Positions 9,023 through 18,314 are shown, numbered from the stretch's first letter. The stretch: DNA of 64,000 nucleotides from Streptomyces otsuchiensis (GCF_004305975.1 NZ_BHZI01000001.1:1-64000), one strand, 5' to 3'. The notes: generated from the letters alone by a model not told the origin. Program-made: numbers and translations.

Positions 9023-9481
9023 ATGAGCGCCACATCGTCCTCCGCCACAGGTCCCGCCGTCACGAGCCCGTTCGGTGCTTCCGGCGATGGTCGGGGTGCC
9101 GCACCGGAGGAGGGGCGAGGGACGGCCACTGTGGCCGGATCCGGACGGACGGCCGGGCCGGCGGCCGACGGCAACCGTCGTGACAGCGATGTCCCGGCGG
9201 CCGCCAGGCCGTCACGGATGACGGCGTGGGTGCGGGGGCGCGTGCAGGGCGTCGGCTTCCGCTGGTTCACGCGCGCGCAGGCGCTCGCGATCGGAGGTCT
9301 CCGGGGTTTCGCACTGAACCTCGAGGACGGCCGCGTCCAAGTGGTCGCCGAGGGGTCGCGGGAGGACTGCGAACGGCTGCTGCGGTGGCTCCGCTCGGGC
9401 GACACTCCGGGAGCGGCCACCGGCGTGACAGAGATATGGGACACACCACGCGGCGGTTACCCCGACTTCGCGATCCGGTGA
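9023..9481 (+). CDS. acyP: Acylphosphatase
   Basis: Acylphosphatases hydrolyse carboxyl-phosphate bonds such as acetyl phosphate. The C-terminal 90 residues hold the complete fold with the phosphate-cradle motif [15 protein letters not shown] and the usual ending GGYPDFAIR. The residue that is normally the catalytic Asn appears in the [13 protein letters not shown] segment. The ATG at 9023 adds about 65 Ala/Gly/Thr-rich residues not usual for the family; it is supported by the adjacent -10 element. An internal ATG at 9218 would give an 87-residue protein of standard length. Confidence 0.88.
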   Translation: MSATSSSATGPAVTSPFGASGDGRGAAPEEGRGTATVAGSGRTAGPAADGNRRDSDVPAAARPSRMTAWVRGRVQGVGFRWFTRAQALAIGGLRGFALNLEDGRVQVVAEGSREDCERLLRWLRSGDTPGAATGVTEIWDTPRGGYPDFAIR

Positions 9482-9829
9482 GCCACTCTCACTTCCGTCT
9501 GCGGGACATGGCGCCAAACGGGTTGCCGTCACCGCTCCGACGTGCGAGGCTGCGACGAAACGAATGATCCACTGAGCCGTCGCTCCACAGTGAGCCTTCG
9601 CCCCGGCAGCGTCCGGCGGCCACGGCCGAGAACCGCGCCGTCGTGCTGATCACGGTCGTCGCGCGGTGTGATCGTGTTGACCGTCCCCCTTTTTGGTGAG
9701 ACTCTGAAAGTCCCGCGCACCTTGGCTGTGTAGCCCGTTGAACCCCAGATAGAGGCAGCAGCGCGTGGTGCGATCCCTCACGACCCACGACGACTTCGGT
9801 CGGTCACTCAGTGTGGAGGACCATCCATC
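9482..9829. other. Intergenic region with promoter for the small coiled-coil gene
   Basis: This 348-base stretch has lower GC than its surroundings. TTGACC at 9677-9682 followed after about 17-18 bases by GAGACTCT (from 9699) fits a good vegetative promoter with an unusual T-run in its spacer. A second candidate is TTGAAC near 9740 with AGATAG downstream. No gene is apparent. Confidence 0.4.
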
Positions 9830-10039
9830 ATGGCAAAGGCGCTTTTCGGTTACGTCGGCGGCTCCGACCCCCGAGTACTCGCCGAAATGCGACGGCTTCA
9901 GCAGCGCGTTCAGGACCTGGAGACCCAGCTCGTCCGGGTCCAGGCGGAGAACGACGCGCTCGCGGCGGCTGTCACTCGGCATTCCGACTCGGTGCTCGAC
10001 TCCATCGACGTGCACAGTGCGGAGCCTGCTCTGACCTGA
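9830..10039 (+). CDS. Small conserved coiled-coil protein upstream of smc
   Basis: A 69-residue protein. Residues 18-50 form a regular Leu/Gln/Arg/Glu heptad coiled coil, preceded by a MAKALFGYVGGSDPR start and followed by a short acidic tail. I recall near-identical small proteins at the same place upstream of smc in other streptomycetes; their function is unknown to me. The gene has its own promoter region and its own terminator (10088-10117), so it is monocistronic. Whether it cooperates with SMC is an open guess based only on position. Confidence 0.75.
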   Translation: MAKALFGYVGGSDPRVLAEMRRLQQRVQDLETQLVRVQAENDALAAAVTRHSDSVLDSIDVHSAEPALT

Positions 10040-10087
10040 TCTCCTGAACCGGGGATCCGGTGCGGACCGCTGGCCCGCTGAGCATGC

Positions 10088-10117
10088 AAGGGACGCCTCG
10101 GCGTCCCTTCTTCTTTG
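10088..10117 (+). terminator. Rho-independent terminator
   Basis: AAGGGACGCC (10088-10097) pairs with GGCGTCCCTT (10100-10109), closing on a CTCG-type loop, followed by the T-rich CTTCTTT. This is the most classical intrinsic terminator in the window. Confidence 0.88.
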
Positions 10118-10262
10118 CCCTTTCCTTCTGGCGAGTGCCGACAGGTCGGCCACCTCGACCACGCGAGCAGTGCTCCACCGAACCCGACCGGCTGCCGCGC
10201 TCACCCTGTGGTGTGCCCCACTCGCTCCGGGTCGAAACGGATATTCCCGCGGCGACGACCGG

Positions 10263-10268
10263 TAAAGT
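10263..10268 (+). promoter_or_regulatory. -10 element for smc, probable leaderless start
   Basis: TAAAGT lies 8 bases before the smc GTG at 10277 with no ribosome site between them. Confidence 0.4.
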
Positions 10269-10276
10269 CCGAAGGC

Positions 10277-13200
10277 GTGCACCTCAAGAGCCTGACGCTG
10301 CGGGGGTTCAAGTCCTTCGCCTCAGCGACAACGCTGCGATTCGAACCCGGTATCACCTGCGTGGTGGGGCCCAACGGATCAGGAAAGTCGAACGTGGTCG
10401 ACGCCCTCTCCTGGGTGATGGGAGAACAGGGCGCCAAATCACTGCGCGGCGGCAAGATGGAAGACGTCATCTTCGCCGGTACCACCGGGCGGCCACCTCT
10501 GGGACGGGCCGAGGTGTCGCTGACGATCGACAACTCCGACGGCGCACTCCCGATCGACTACGCCGAAGTCACCATCACCCGGATCATGTTCCGCAACGGC
10601 GGCAGCGAATATCAGCTCAACGGCGACACGTGCCGGCTGCTCGATATCCAGGAACTGTTGTCCGATTCCGGAATCGGCCGCGAAATGCATGTCATCGTCG
10701 GCCAGGGCCAGCTCGACTCGGTCCTGCACGCCGACCCCATGGGCCGCCGCGCCTTCATCGAGGAAGCAGCCGGCGTGCTGAAACACCGCAGGCGCAAGGA
10801 GAAGGCGCTGCGGAAACTCGACGCCATGCAGGCCAACCTGGCGCGCGTCCAGGACCTCACCGACGAACTGCGCCGGCAGCTCAAACCGCTCGGACGTCAA
10901 GCAGCCGTCGCCCGCCGCGCCGCGGTCATCCAGGCTGACCTACGGGACGCCCGGCTGCGACTGCTCGCCGACGACCTCGTCACACAGCGGAACGCACTGA
11001 GCGCGGAGATCGCCGACGAGGCCGCCCTCAAGGAGCGCAAGCAGGACGCCGAGGACCGGCTCAAGGCGGCGCTGCGCGGCGAGGCCGCCCTCGAACAGGA
11101 CGTCCGCACGCTCACGCCTCGGCTGCATCGGGCCCAGACCGCCTGGTACGAGCTCTCGCAGCTCGCCGAGCGCGTGCGCGGCACCGTCTCCCTGGCCGAC
11201 GCGCGGATCACCAGCGCGTCCTCCCAGGAACCCGAGGAACGACAGGGCCGGGACCCGGAGGAGCTCGAGCAGGAAGCCGAACGGGTCAGAGCACAGGAAG
11301 CCGAACTCCAGGCCGCGCTCGACGCCGCCGGCCTCGCGCTGGAGGACAGCGGCGAACACCGCGCACGGCTCGAAACAGAGCTAGCGGGCGAGGAGCGACG
11401 ACTGCGCGACGCCGCGCGGGCCATCGCCGACCGACGGGAAGGACTCGCGCGGCTCCAGGGCAGGGTGAACGCCGCGCACGGGCGCGCCGCGTCCGCCCAG
11501 GCGGAGATCGACCGGCTCATCCTCGCCCGCGACGGCGCCGCGGAGCGGGCCGCGTCCGCTCACGCAGAACACGAGGCGCTGCTGGCCGAAGTCGGAGAGC
11601 ACGACGCGGACGAGACGGAGCTGAACAAGCGTCACGAGGAAGCCCGCGCCGATCTGGCGCGCGCTGAGGAGGCCCTCGACACGGCGCGTGAGGCGGTGGG
11701 CGCGGGGGAGCGCCGCCGAGCCGCGGTCTCCGCCCGCCATGACGCGCTCGCAATGGGACTGCGTCGCAAGGACGGCAGTGGGGCGCTTCTTGACCCGGCC
11801 GCTGGTCTCACCGGCGTGCTGGGATCCGCCGCATCTATGCTCACCGTCGCGCCGGGCCATGAGACCGCCGTAGCGGCCGCGCTGGGCGCCGCGGCCGACG
11901 CGGTCGCGGTCGACGGCCCTGTCGCCGCCGTTGACGCGTTGCGGCTGCTGCGCAAGAACGACTTCGGGCGCGCGGACCTCTTGGTCGCCGGAGAGCCGGG
12001 GGAGCAGTGTGACGGAGAGACCACGGCGAGCAGTCCGGGGCATGGGGCGGCCGTTCGCGTCGGCGGCATGGGGCGGGCCGGTGCCGATCCGAATGCCGTG
12101 CGGGGGCGTGGCGTGGGGCAGGCGGCCACGGCGTCGGTCCTCGCCGCCGACCTGGTGGACGGTCCCGACGCCCTTCTGCCCGCCGTACGTCTGGTGCTGC
12201 GCGACGTCATCGTGGTCTCCACCCTCGAAGACGCTCGGGAGGTGGTCCACCACCACCCTGAGTTGACCGCCGTCACCTCTGACGGCGACCTTCTCTCGCG
12301 GGCCCTCGCCCGGGGCGGCTCAGCGGGCGCGCCCAGCCTGCTGGAAGTACGCGCGTCGGTGGACGAGGCGGCCGCCGAGCTGGACGACCTGGCGTCCGGC
12401 CGTGCGGCCCTCGACGCGGAGCTGGAGCGCGCGACCGAACGACGCGTCGCATGCGCGGCCGCCGTCGAGGAGATCGGAGCCCTACGGCACGAGGGCGACC
12501 GGACGAGATCCCGCGTTGCGCAGGACCTCGGACGTCTCGCCGGTCAGGCGCGTGCCGCCGCGGGAGAGGCCGAACGAGCGGACCGCGCGGTCGATGTGGC
12601 CCGGGACGCGCTGGAGAAGGCGACCGGCGAGGCTGCCGAGCTCGCGGAGCAGCACGTGGCGGCGTCGGAGAGCGACCTGCCGGACGAGGAGCCGGACACC
12701 TCGGTGCGCGACCGGCTCGCCGCCGAGGGGGCCAATGCGCGACAGGCCGAGATGGAAGCCCGGCTCCAGGTCCGCACCCACGAGGAGCGGGTCCGCTCAC
12801 TCGCCGGGCGCGCCGATGGCCTGGTGCGCGCGGCACGCGCGGAACGGGAGACGCGCCTCAGGGCGGAGCGGCGCCGCGCCCGGCTCCGCCACGAGGCCGA
12901 GACCGCCACGGCGGTCGCGGCCGGCGCGCGCCAGCTGCTGGTACACGCGGAGGAGTCCCTGGCGCGAGCCGCGGGGGAGCGAGATGCCGCGGAAGAGGCA
13001 CGTGCGACACGGGAAGCGGCGCTGGACGCTGAACGACAGGCGGGCCGACGGCTGAAGGAGGAGCTCGACGGACTCACCGACTCCGTGCACCGTGGTGAGG
13101 TCCTCGGCGCGGAGAAGCGTCTGCGTATCGAGCAGATGGAGACCCGCGCACTCGAGGAGCTCGGGGTAGAGCCGTCCGTACTGACAGCGGAGTACGGCCC

Positions 13201-13933
13201 GGACCAGCCCGTTCCGCCCTCCGAGGAGCCGGACGAGCCGGACGAGACGGTCGACGTGGGCCCTGGACGGCTTCCGGTGCCCTTCGTCCGCGCGGAGCAG
13301 GAGAAGCGGCTGAAGGCCGCCGAACGGGCCTACAAGCAGCTGGGCAAGGTCAACCCGCTGGCGCTGGAGGAGTTCGCCGCGCTGGAAGAGCGGCACCAGT
13401 TCCTCAGCGAACAGCTGGAGGATCTCAAGAAGACCCGTGCCGACCTGCTGCTGGTGGTGAAGGAGGTGGACGAGCGCGTGGAGCAGGTCTTCACGGCCGC
13501 CTACCACGATACGGCGCGACAGTTCGAAGGTGTCTTCTCCCGGCTCTTCCCCGGCGGAGAGGGCCGGCTGATCCTGACGGACCCCGACAACATGCTCGCC
13601 ACGGGAGTCGATGTCGAGGCGCGTCCGCCGGGGAAGCGGGTGAAGCGTCTGTCCCTGCTGTCCGGGGGTGAACGCTCGCTGACAGCGGTCGCGCTCCTCG
13701 TCTCGATCTTCAAAGCGCGCCCGAGCCCGTTCTACGTCATGGACGAGGTGGAGGCCGCCCTGGACGACACGAACCTGCAGCGGCTGATCCGCATCATGGA
13801 AGAGCTCCAGGAGAGCTCCCAGCTGATCGTCATCACCCACCAGAAGCGCACCATGGAGGTCGCCGACGCGTTGTACGGCGTGTCCATGCAGGGCGACGGG
13901 GTCTCCAAGGTGATCAGCCAGCGACTCGACTGA
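10277..13933 (+). CDS. smc: Chromosome partition/condensation protein SMC
   Basis: SMC is the ATPase of condensin and organises the chromosome with ScpA/ScpB. The 1218-residue protein begins MHLKSLTLRGFKSFA. It carries Walker A GPNGSGKS near residue 32, a first coiled coil (about 165-500), the hinge (about 510-670), a second coiled coil, then the signature LSGGERSL and Walker B FYVMDEVEAALDD near the C-terminus. The GTG at 10277 matches family starts and follows a -10 element. The hinge carries an insert (residues about 572-620) that is Gly/Ala-rich and encoded by three units of the dispersed GCATGGGGC repeat. An acidic Pro/Glu/Asp segment lies near residue 980. Confidence 0.97.
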   Translation: MHLKSLTLRGFKSFASATTLRFEPGITCVVGPNGSGKSNVVDALSWVMGEQGAKSLRGGKMEDVIFAGTTGRPPLGRAEVSLTIDNSDGALPIDYAEVTITRIMFRNGGSEYQLNGDTCRLLDIQELLSDSGIGREMHVIVGQGQLDSVLHADPMGRRAFIEEAAGVLKHRRRKEKALRKLDAMQANLARVQDLTDELRRQLKPLGRQAAVARRAAVIQADLRDARLRLLADDLVTQRNALSAEIADEAALKERKQDAEDRLKAALRGEAALEQDVRTLTPRLHRAQTAWYELSQLAERVRGTVSLADARITSASSQEPEERQGRDPEELEQEAERVRAQEAELQAALDAAGLALEDSGEHRARLETELAGEERRLRDAARAIADRREGLARLQGRVNAAHGRAASAQAEIDRLILARDGAAERAASAHAEHEALLAEVGEHDADETELNKRHEEARADLARAEEALDTAREAVGAGERRRAAVSARHDALAMGLRRKDGSGALLDPAAGLTGVLGSAASMLTVAPGHETAVAAALGAAADAVAVDGPVAAVDALRLLRKNDFGRADLLVAGEPGEQCDGETTASSPGHGAAVRVGGMGRAGADPNAVRGRGVGQAATASVLAADLVDGPDALLPAVRLVLRDVIVVSTLEDAREVVHHHPELTAVTSDGDLLSRALARGGSAGAPSLLEVRASVDEAAAELDDLASGRAALDAELERATERRVACAAAVEEIGALRHEGDRTRSRVAQDLGRLAGQARAAAGEAERADRAVDVARDALEKATGEAAELAEQHVAASESDLPDEEPDTSVRDRLAAEGANARQAEMEARLQVRTHEERVRSLAGRADGLVRAARAERETRLRAERRRARLRHEAETATAVAAGARQLLVHAEESLARAAGERDAAEEARATREAALDAERQAGRRLKEELDGLTDSVHRGEVLGAEKRLRIEQMETRALEELGVEPSVLTAEYGPDQPVPPSEEPDEPDETVDVGPGRLPVPFVRAEQEKRLKAAERAYKQLGKVNPLALEEFAALEERHQFLSEQLEDLKKTRADLLLVVKEVDERVEQVFTAAYHDTARQFEGVFSRLFPGGEGRLILTDPDNMLATGVDVEARPPGKRVKRLSLLSGGERSLTAVALLVSIFKARPSPFYVMDEVEAALDDTNLQRLIRIMEELQESSQLIVITHQKRTMEVADALYGVSMQGDGVSKVISQRLD
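12037..12124 (+). repeat. Three GCRTGGGGC repeat units inside the SMC hinge
   Basis: GGGGCATGGGGCGG at about 12037, GCGGCATGGGGCGGG at about 12063 and GGCGTGGGGCAGG at about 12110 lie within 90 bases, in frame with smc. The same motif is otherwise mostly intergenic in this window. The stretch encodes the extra hinge segment containing HGAAVRVGGMGRAG and RGVGQAATAS. Confidence 0.6.
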
Positions 13934-14199
13934 CGGGGTGACGGGGTGACGGCGCACCCTGCCGGGCGGGTCGGCCCCCGCCGTATCCGGCGCGTGGGGC
14001 CACGGCGCCACCACCCCACTGCGGCGCGCTCTGCACATGGGGCCTGCCCACCCGCCCCGTGGCGCGGTGCCAGCGCGCCCCACGCCGCCGCACGAGGCGG
14101 AGCACCGGACGCCGCACCACGCGGGCGTCCGTGATACTGAGGAGCCTGCCAGGCATCGTCACATCTCCCCCCGGCACCGGGGCGAACGCTAGGGAACTG
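13934..14199. repeat. smc-ftsY spacer with GTGGGGC repeat copies
   Basis: This spacer holds a short tandem GACGGGGT(GACGGGGT) just after the smc stop. It also holds GCGTGGGGCC (about 13993), CACATGGGGCC (about 14035) and GCGCCCCACGCC (about 14078) copies of the dispersed motif in both orientations. No gene is seen. The ftsY promoter presumably lies in the last 80 bases, where GTGATACTGAGGAG is a possible site. Confidence 0.4.
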
Positions 14200-15414
14200 A
14201 TGGAAATCGTCATCCTCGCCGTGGTCATCGCCGTGGTCGTGCTCGGCACGGTCAGCGGCCTCGTCATCAGCGCGGGGCGCCGCCGCAAGGCGCCTCCCGC
14301 CGACGGGGCGAGCGCCACCGGCACCACCACGGCACCGCCGGCTGAGCCCCAGGCCGGCGACGACAGCGTCCAGGCCCCCCCGGCCGACGCCCGGCCGAAC
14401 GGGGACGTCCAGGCCGCGCCTCCCGTCGATGTCGCGGAGACACCCGCCCCGCTCGCCCCGCAGACGGAGACCCCGGCGCCGACCGAGGGCCGCCTTGTGC
14501 GGCTCCGCGCCCGCCTGGCGCGGTCGCAGAACTCCCTCGGCAAGGGCCTTCTCGCTCTCCTGTCCCGGGAGAACCTCGACGAGGAGACCTGGGAGGAGAT
14601 CGAGGACACGCTTCTCGCCGCCGATGTCGGGGTGGCACCCACCCAGGAGTTGGTCGAGCGTCTTCGTGAGCGTGTCCGGGTGCTCGGTACCAGGACCCCG
14701 GAGGACCTGCGCACGCTGCTCCGCGAGGAACTGCTCCAGCTCATCGGCACCGACACCGACCGCGCCGTGAACACGGAGGGCGGAGTGTCCGAGGCCGGCG
14801 TCGAGCTGCCGGCCATCGCCCTGGTGGTCGGAGTGAACGGCACCGGCAAGACCACCACCACGGGGAAGCTGGCCCGCGTGCTCGTCGCCGACGGCAAGTC
14901 CGTGGTGCTCGGTGCGGCGGACACCTTCCGCGCCGCGGCCGCCGACCAGCTGCAGACCTGGGGTGAGCGCGTAGGCGCCCGCACCGTGCGGGGCCCCGAG
15001 GGCGGCGACCCCGCGTCGGTGGCCTTCCAGGCGGTCAAGGAGGGGATCGAGGAAGGTGCCGATGTCGTCCTGGTGGATACCGCTGGGCGGCTGCACACCA
15101 AGACCGGCCTCATGGACGAGCTGGGCAAGGTCAAGCGGGTGGTGGAGAAGCACGGACCGGTCGGCGAGGTCCTCCTTGTCCTGGACGCCACCACCGGCCA
15201 GAACGGACTCGTTCAGGCCCGCGTGTTCTCGGAGGTCGTGGACGTGACCGGCGTCGTGCTCACCAAGCTCGACGGCACCGCGAAGGGCGGCATCGTGATC
15301 GCGGTCCAGCGCGAGCTGGGTGTTCCGGTCAAGCTGGTCGGTCTGGGCGAGGGGGCGGACGACCTGGCGCCCTTCGAGCCGGAGGCGTTCGTGGACGCGC
15401 TGATCGGACAGTAG
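14200..15414 (+). CDS. ftsY: Signal recognition particle receptor FtsY
   Basis: FtsY is the membrane receptor GTPase that accepts ribosome-nascent chain complexes from Ffh. The 404-residue product starts with a hydrophobic helix (residues 2-25). A Pro/Ala/Glu-rich linker to about residue 100 follows, then the four-helix N domain and the GTPase G domain: G1 GVNGTGKTTT near residue 211, DTAGRLHTK, TKLDGTAKGG, and the closing GEGADDLAPF. The ATG at 14200 follows AGGGAA by 4 bases and is the only start that keeps the membrane helix N-terminal. Confidence 0.96.
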   Translation: MEIVILAVVIAVVVLGTVSGLVISAGRRRKAPPADGASATGTTTAPPAEPQAGDDSVQAPPADARPNGDVQAAPPVDVAETPAPLAPQTETPAPTEGRLVRLRARLARSQNSLGKGLLALLSRENLDEETWEEIEDTLLAADVGVAPTQELVERLRERVRVLGTRTPEDLRTLLREELLQLIGTDTDRAVNTEGGVSEAGVELPAIALVVGVNGTGKTTTTGKLARVLVADGKSVVLGAADTFRAAAADQLQTWGERVGARTVRGPEGGDPASVAFQAVKEGIEEGADVVLVDTAGRLHTKTGLMDELGKVKRVVEKHGPVGEVLLVLDATTGQNGLVQARVFSEVVDVTGVVLTKLDGTAKGGIVIAVQRELGVPVKLVGLGEGADDLAPFEPEAFVDALIGQ

Positions 15415-15587
15415 GCAGACCGCGCACAGCGGCGCGCCGCGGTGGCGATGCCTGCCGCATGTGGCGTGTCCGGCCGCGCTCACCCTCGGGCCTGGGAACG
15501 CTCGGGCCCGGGGAACGCTCGGCCCGTGTCGCGCTCGGCCCGGGCGCGACGGCTTCGGACCCCGGCTCGGGCGCCGTCAGTCGGCTT

Positions 15588-16292
15588 TCAGGAGGCCGCC
15601 GGAAGATCCGCCCCGCGCTGGCAGGTGTAGGCGAGGGTTCCGAGCAGCAGCCTTCCGTCCGGAGGACTGAGTGCGCTCTCCGGCCCGGGGGCACGGAGCC
15701 AGCGAACGGGGCCCTGGCCGCCGTGGTTCGACGGCGGCGCCGTGATGTGGTGACCCGGACCCAGGCCGCGCACGTCGACAGTGGGTGCGTCCCAACCCAT
15801 GCCGTCCAGCAGCCCTGGCATGAGGCGCGCCGTGCCCGGAGAGGTGAAGAACCAGACGCGGCCGTGTGGGGCCAGTGCCACTGGCCCCAGACGGAGCCCC
15901 AGGCGCTCCATGCGCAGCAGCGCCAACTCCGCAGCGGCGTGGGGCGCCTCCACCACGTCGAACGACCGGCCGGTCGGCAACAGGACTCCGGCGCCCGGGC
16001 ACTCGGCCCAGGCACGGGTGACGCCCTCCAGCGTGGTGCCTGCCCGGATCACGAGTTCCGGATCGAGCGGGTGCGCACCGGGGGAGTCACAGCGCGGCTC
16101 GGCGCAGGAGCAGAAGAGCCGACCGGCCCCGTCGTGTCCGGCCAGAGCCCCGGGCAGCACCTCCCAGCCCCACAGGCCGGCGTACTCGGCGACGGCTGTG
16201 ACCTCCGGCGCGTGGTTGTCCCGGCGGGGCCGTCGACGGGGTACCCGCCGTAGCTCCCGCATGTCGCGTATGCCACCGATCGTGAAGCCCAT
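15588..16292 (-). CDS. Primase-polymerase (PrimPol)-like domain protein, probably non-catalytic
   Basis: The 234-residue protein resembles the N-terminal 'bifunctional DNA primase/polymerase' family at this same place between ftsY and nsdA in streptomycetes. It has an N-terminal cysteine/histidine cluster (CSCAEPRCDSPGAHP, about residues 62-76), then the core GVLLPTGRSFDVVEAP, GPVALAPHGRVWFF and PVRWLRAPG. In active PrimPols the core has an Asp-x-Asp metal site; here the matching segment reads FDVVEAP with only one clear Asp, so catalysis is doubtful. It converges on ftsY (the 173-base gap contains several GCTCGGCCCG-like repeats near 15490-15540) and diverges from nsdA. A related shorter protein lies at 61214-61921. 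Confidence 0.78.
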   Translation of the reverse strand: MGFTIGGIRDMRELRRVPRRRPRRDNHAPEVTAVAEYAGLWGWEVLPGALAGHDGAGRLFCSCAEPRCDSPGAHPLDPELVIRAGTTLEGVTRAWAECPGAGVLLPTGRSFDVVEAPHAAAELALLRMERLGLRLGPVALAPHGRVWFFTSPGTARLMPGLLDGMGWDAPTVDVRGLGPGHHITAPPSNHGGQGPVRWLRAPGPESALSPPDGRLLLGTLAYTCQRGADLPAAS

Positions 16293-16796
16293 GCCTCCTC
16301 CAACGGCCCGGAGCGTGGTTGGTTACGCCGGAGCGTGCCAGCTGCGCCCGGCGCACGCTGGTGTACGTGCGCCCCGGTCCCTGCTTCGTTCGCACCGGTT
16401 CGAACAGCCTGTGCCCAGTACATCTCGCGGTGTTGGGGATAGGTTCGGAAGGCGGGGTGGCGAATGGTGGCGATTGCCGGGCCCACCTCCCTGAAGCGGT
16501 GTCCACAGCATTACGTTCGGTGTGTTCGTAGACACTTCGTCATCTAGACTCGGAGTCAGCAAGCAGACGGTGTGTCAGCCGACGTGCCGTCATGTACGCC
16601 TGCCTGAACGGTGTTTGGGGCGGGACCGCCGCGATGGGACGCGCGGCTGCGCACCTGCCCGCACGTTCCGGCGTGAACCGGCGGATGTTCAGGGCGCGTG
16701 CTCGACCATCACGCGCCGTATGGATCGGTGTCCCGTGACAGGGCGACGACGAACGCGCGGCCCGCTGTGGCGACCGGGCCGGGATTGGGGCGAACC
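16293..16796. other. Divergent regulatory region, PrimPol-like gene / nsdA
   Basis: About 500 bases without a credible gene. The middle part (about 16500-16570) is relatively AT-rich (TTACGTTCGG, TTCGTCATCTAGACTC) and includes TAGACT at 16553-16558 as a good -10 for nsdA transcription, giving a leader of more than 200 bases. The part nearest the PrimPol-like gene should hold its promoter on the minus strand. No inverted repeat of note was found. Confidence 0.4.
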
Positions 16797-18314
16797 GTGA
16801 ACGGCAACGGGACCGGCGGAGTCACGGCCAAGAGCCCCAACGAGCGACTCACTTCCTGGTTCCGGCGTAGCGGATGGTCCAAGGGTGAGATGGCCCGCCA
16901 GGTGAACCGCCGGGCCCGCCATCTGGGCGCACACCACGTCAGCACCGACACCTCCCGCGTGCGCCGGTGGCTCGACGGTGAGCAGCCGCGGGAACCGATA
17001 CCGCGGATCCTGTCCGACCTGTTCTCGGAGCGGTTCAGCTGCGTCGTCACGGTTGAGGACCTCGGGCTGCGGTCGGCACCCCAGCACGCGGCGGCATCCG
17101 GCATCGACCTGCCGTGGGCGGGGCCCCAGACCGTCGACCTCATCAATGAGTTCTCGCGCAGCGATCTCATGCTGGGGCGGCGTGGGTTCCTCGGCACATC
17201 CCTGTCCATGTCAGCGGGGCCCGCGCTGATAGAGCCCATGCAGCGCTGGCTGATCCCGAGCCAGCAGAGCCCCGGGACGTCCCGTGGCGCGAGGCTGACG
17301 CCCCTGCCGCCGGACCCGGCCACAGGCCGCCGCCGGCAGGCCGGGCTCTCCACGCCCGAGCTGGAACTTCTTGAGTCGACCACGGCGATGTTCCGGCAGT
17401 GGGACGCGGCGTGCGGCGGAGGTCTCCGTCGGAAGGCGGTGGTCGGGCAACTGCACGAGGTCACCGACCTGCTGCAGCAGAGCCAGCCCGAGCAGGTCCG
17501 TCGGCGTCTCTTCCGCGTCACCGCCGAGCTGGCGGAACTGGCCGGATGGATGAGCTACGACATCGGGCTCCAGCCCACCGCCCAGAAGTACTTCGTCCTG
17601 GCCCTGCACGCCGCGAAGGAGGCGGAGGACCGTCCCCTCGGTGCGTACATCCTCTCCAAGATGACGCGCCAGATGATCCATCTGGGACGCGGGGACGACG
17701 CGCTGGAGCTGATCCATCTGGCGCAGTACGGCAGCCGCGACACCGCCACGCCGCGGACACAGGCGATGCTGTACGCGCTGGAGGCACGGGCCTACGCGAC
17801 GATCGGCGAGCCCATGAAGGTCCGCCGCGCGGTGCGCATGGCGGAGGAGACCTTCTCCGAGCAGTCTCCCGGTGATCCCGAGCCCGACTGGATCGGCTTC
17901 TTCTCCGAGGCGGAGCTTCACGCCGAGAACGCGCACTCCTTCCGTGATCTCGCGTACAACCCGTCGCGCAGTCGTCCCTATGCCTCGCTGGCGCGCCCGC
18001 ACATGGAGCGTGCTGTGGAACTGTTCGGCAAGGAGTGTGTCAGACCCGGCAGCGGACACCAGCGTTCGTATGCACTCAATCTGATCGGGCTGGCCACCGT
18101 CGACCTGCTCGACGGCGAGCCGGAGGCGGCCGCCGCTCGGGCACGGGAGGCCGCCGAGGTCGCCGAGAGCCTGCGGTCGGAGCGCGTCAGCACCCGGCTG
18201 CACGCGACGGTGGCCGGAGCCGCGCGCGACTACGGCGATGTCGCCGAAGTCATCGACATCGCCGAGCGGCTCGGGCGCGATCATCCCGGTACCGAGGCGC
18301 CACGCGCCGTCTGA
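16797..18314 (+). CDS. nsdA: NsdA-type negative regulator of antibiotic production and sporulation
   Basis: NsdA of Streptomyces coelicolor negatively affects actinorhodin production and sporulation. The protein here (505 residues) matches the family: an N-terminal helix-turn-helix-like segment (WSKGEMARQVNRRARHLGAHHVSTDTSRVRRWLDGEQPREPIPRIL), followed from about residue 190 by helical tetratricopeptide-like repeats (for example QPTAQKYFVLALHAAKEAEDR and AYATIGEPMKVRRAVRMAEE). The RRWLDGEQPREP motif is diagnostic. GTG 16797 gives the family N-terminus; longer in-frame starts reach 16698. It is likely a single-gene unit, with a tandem 18-bp duplication directly after the stop. Confidence 0.9.
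   Translation: MNGNGTGGVTAKSPNERLTSWFRRSGWSKGEMARQVNRRARHLGAHHVSTDTSRVRRWLDGEQPREPIPRILSDLFSERFSCVVTVEDLGLRSAPQHAAASGIDLPWAGPQTVDLINEFSRSDLMLGRRGFLGTSLSMSAGPALIEPMQRWLIPSQQSPGTSRGARLTPLPPDPATGRRRQAGLSTPELELLESTTAMFRQWDAACGGGLRRKAVVGQLHEVTDLLQQSQPEQVRRRLFRVTAELAELAGWMSYDIGLQPTAQKYFVLALHAAKEAEDRPLGAYILSKMTRQMIHLGRGDDALELIHLAQYGSRDTATPRTQAMLYALEARAYATIGEPMKVRRAVRMAEETFSEQSPGDPEPDWIGFFSEAELHAENAHSFRDLAYNPSRSRPYASLARPHMERAVELFGKECVRPGSGHQRSYALNLIGLATVDLLDGEPEAAAARAREAAEVAESLRSERVSTRLHATVAGAARDYGDVAEVIDIAERLGRDHPGTEAPRAV

Noticed and set aside
15415-15587. GCTCGGCCCG-like repeats between ftsY and the PrimPol-like gene as a possible small RNA or operator array
   Set aside because: Units are irregular and short, and no promoter or stable fold was evident.
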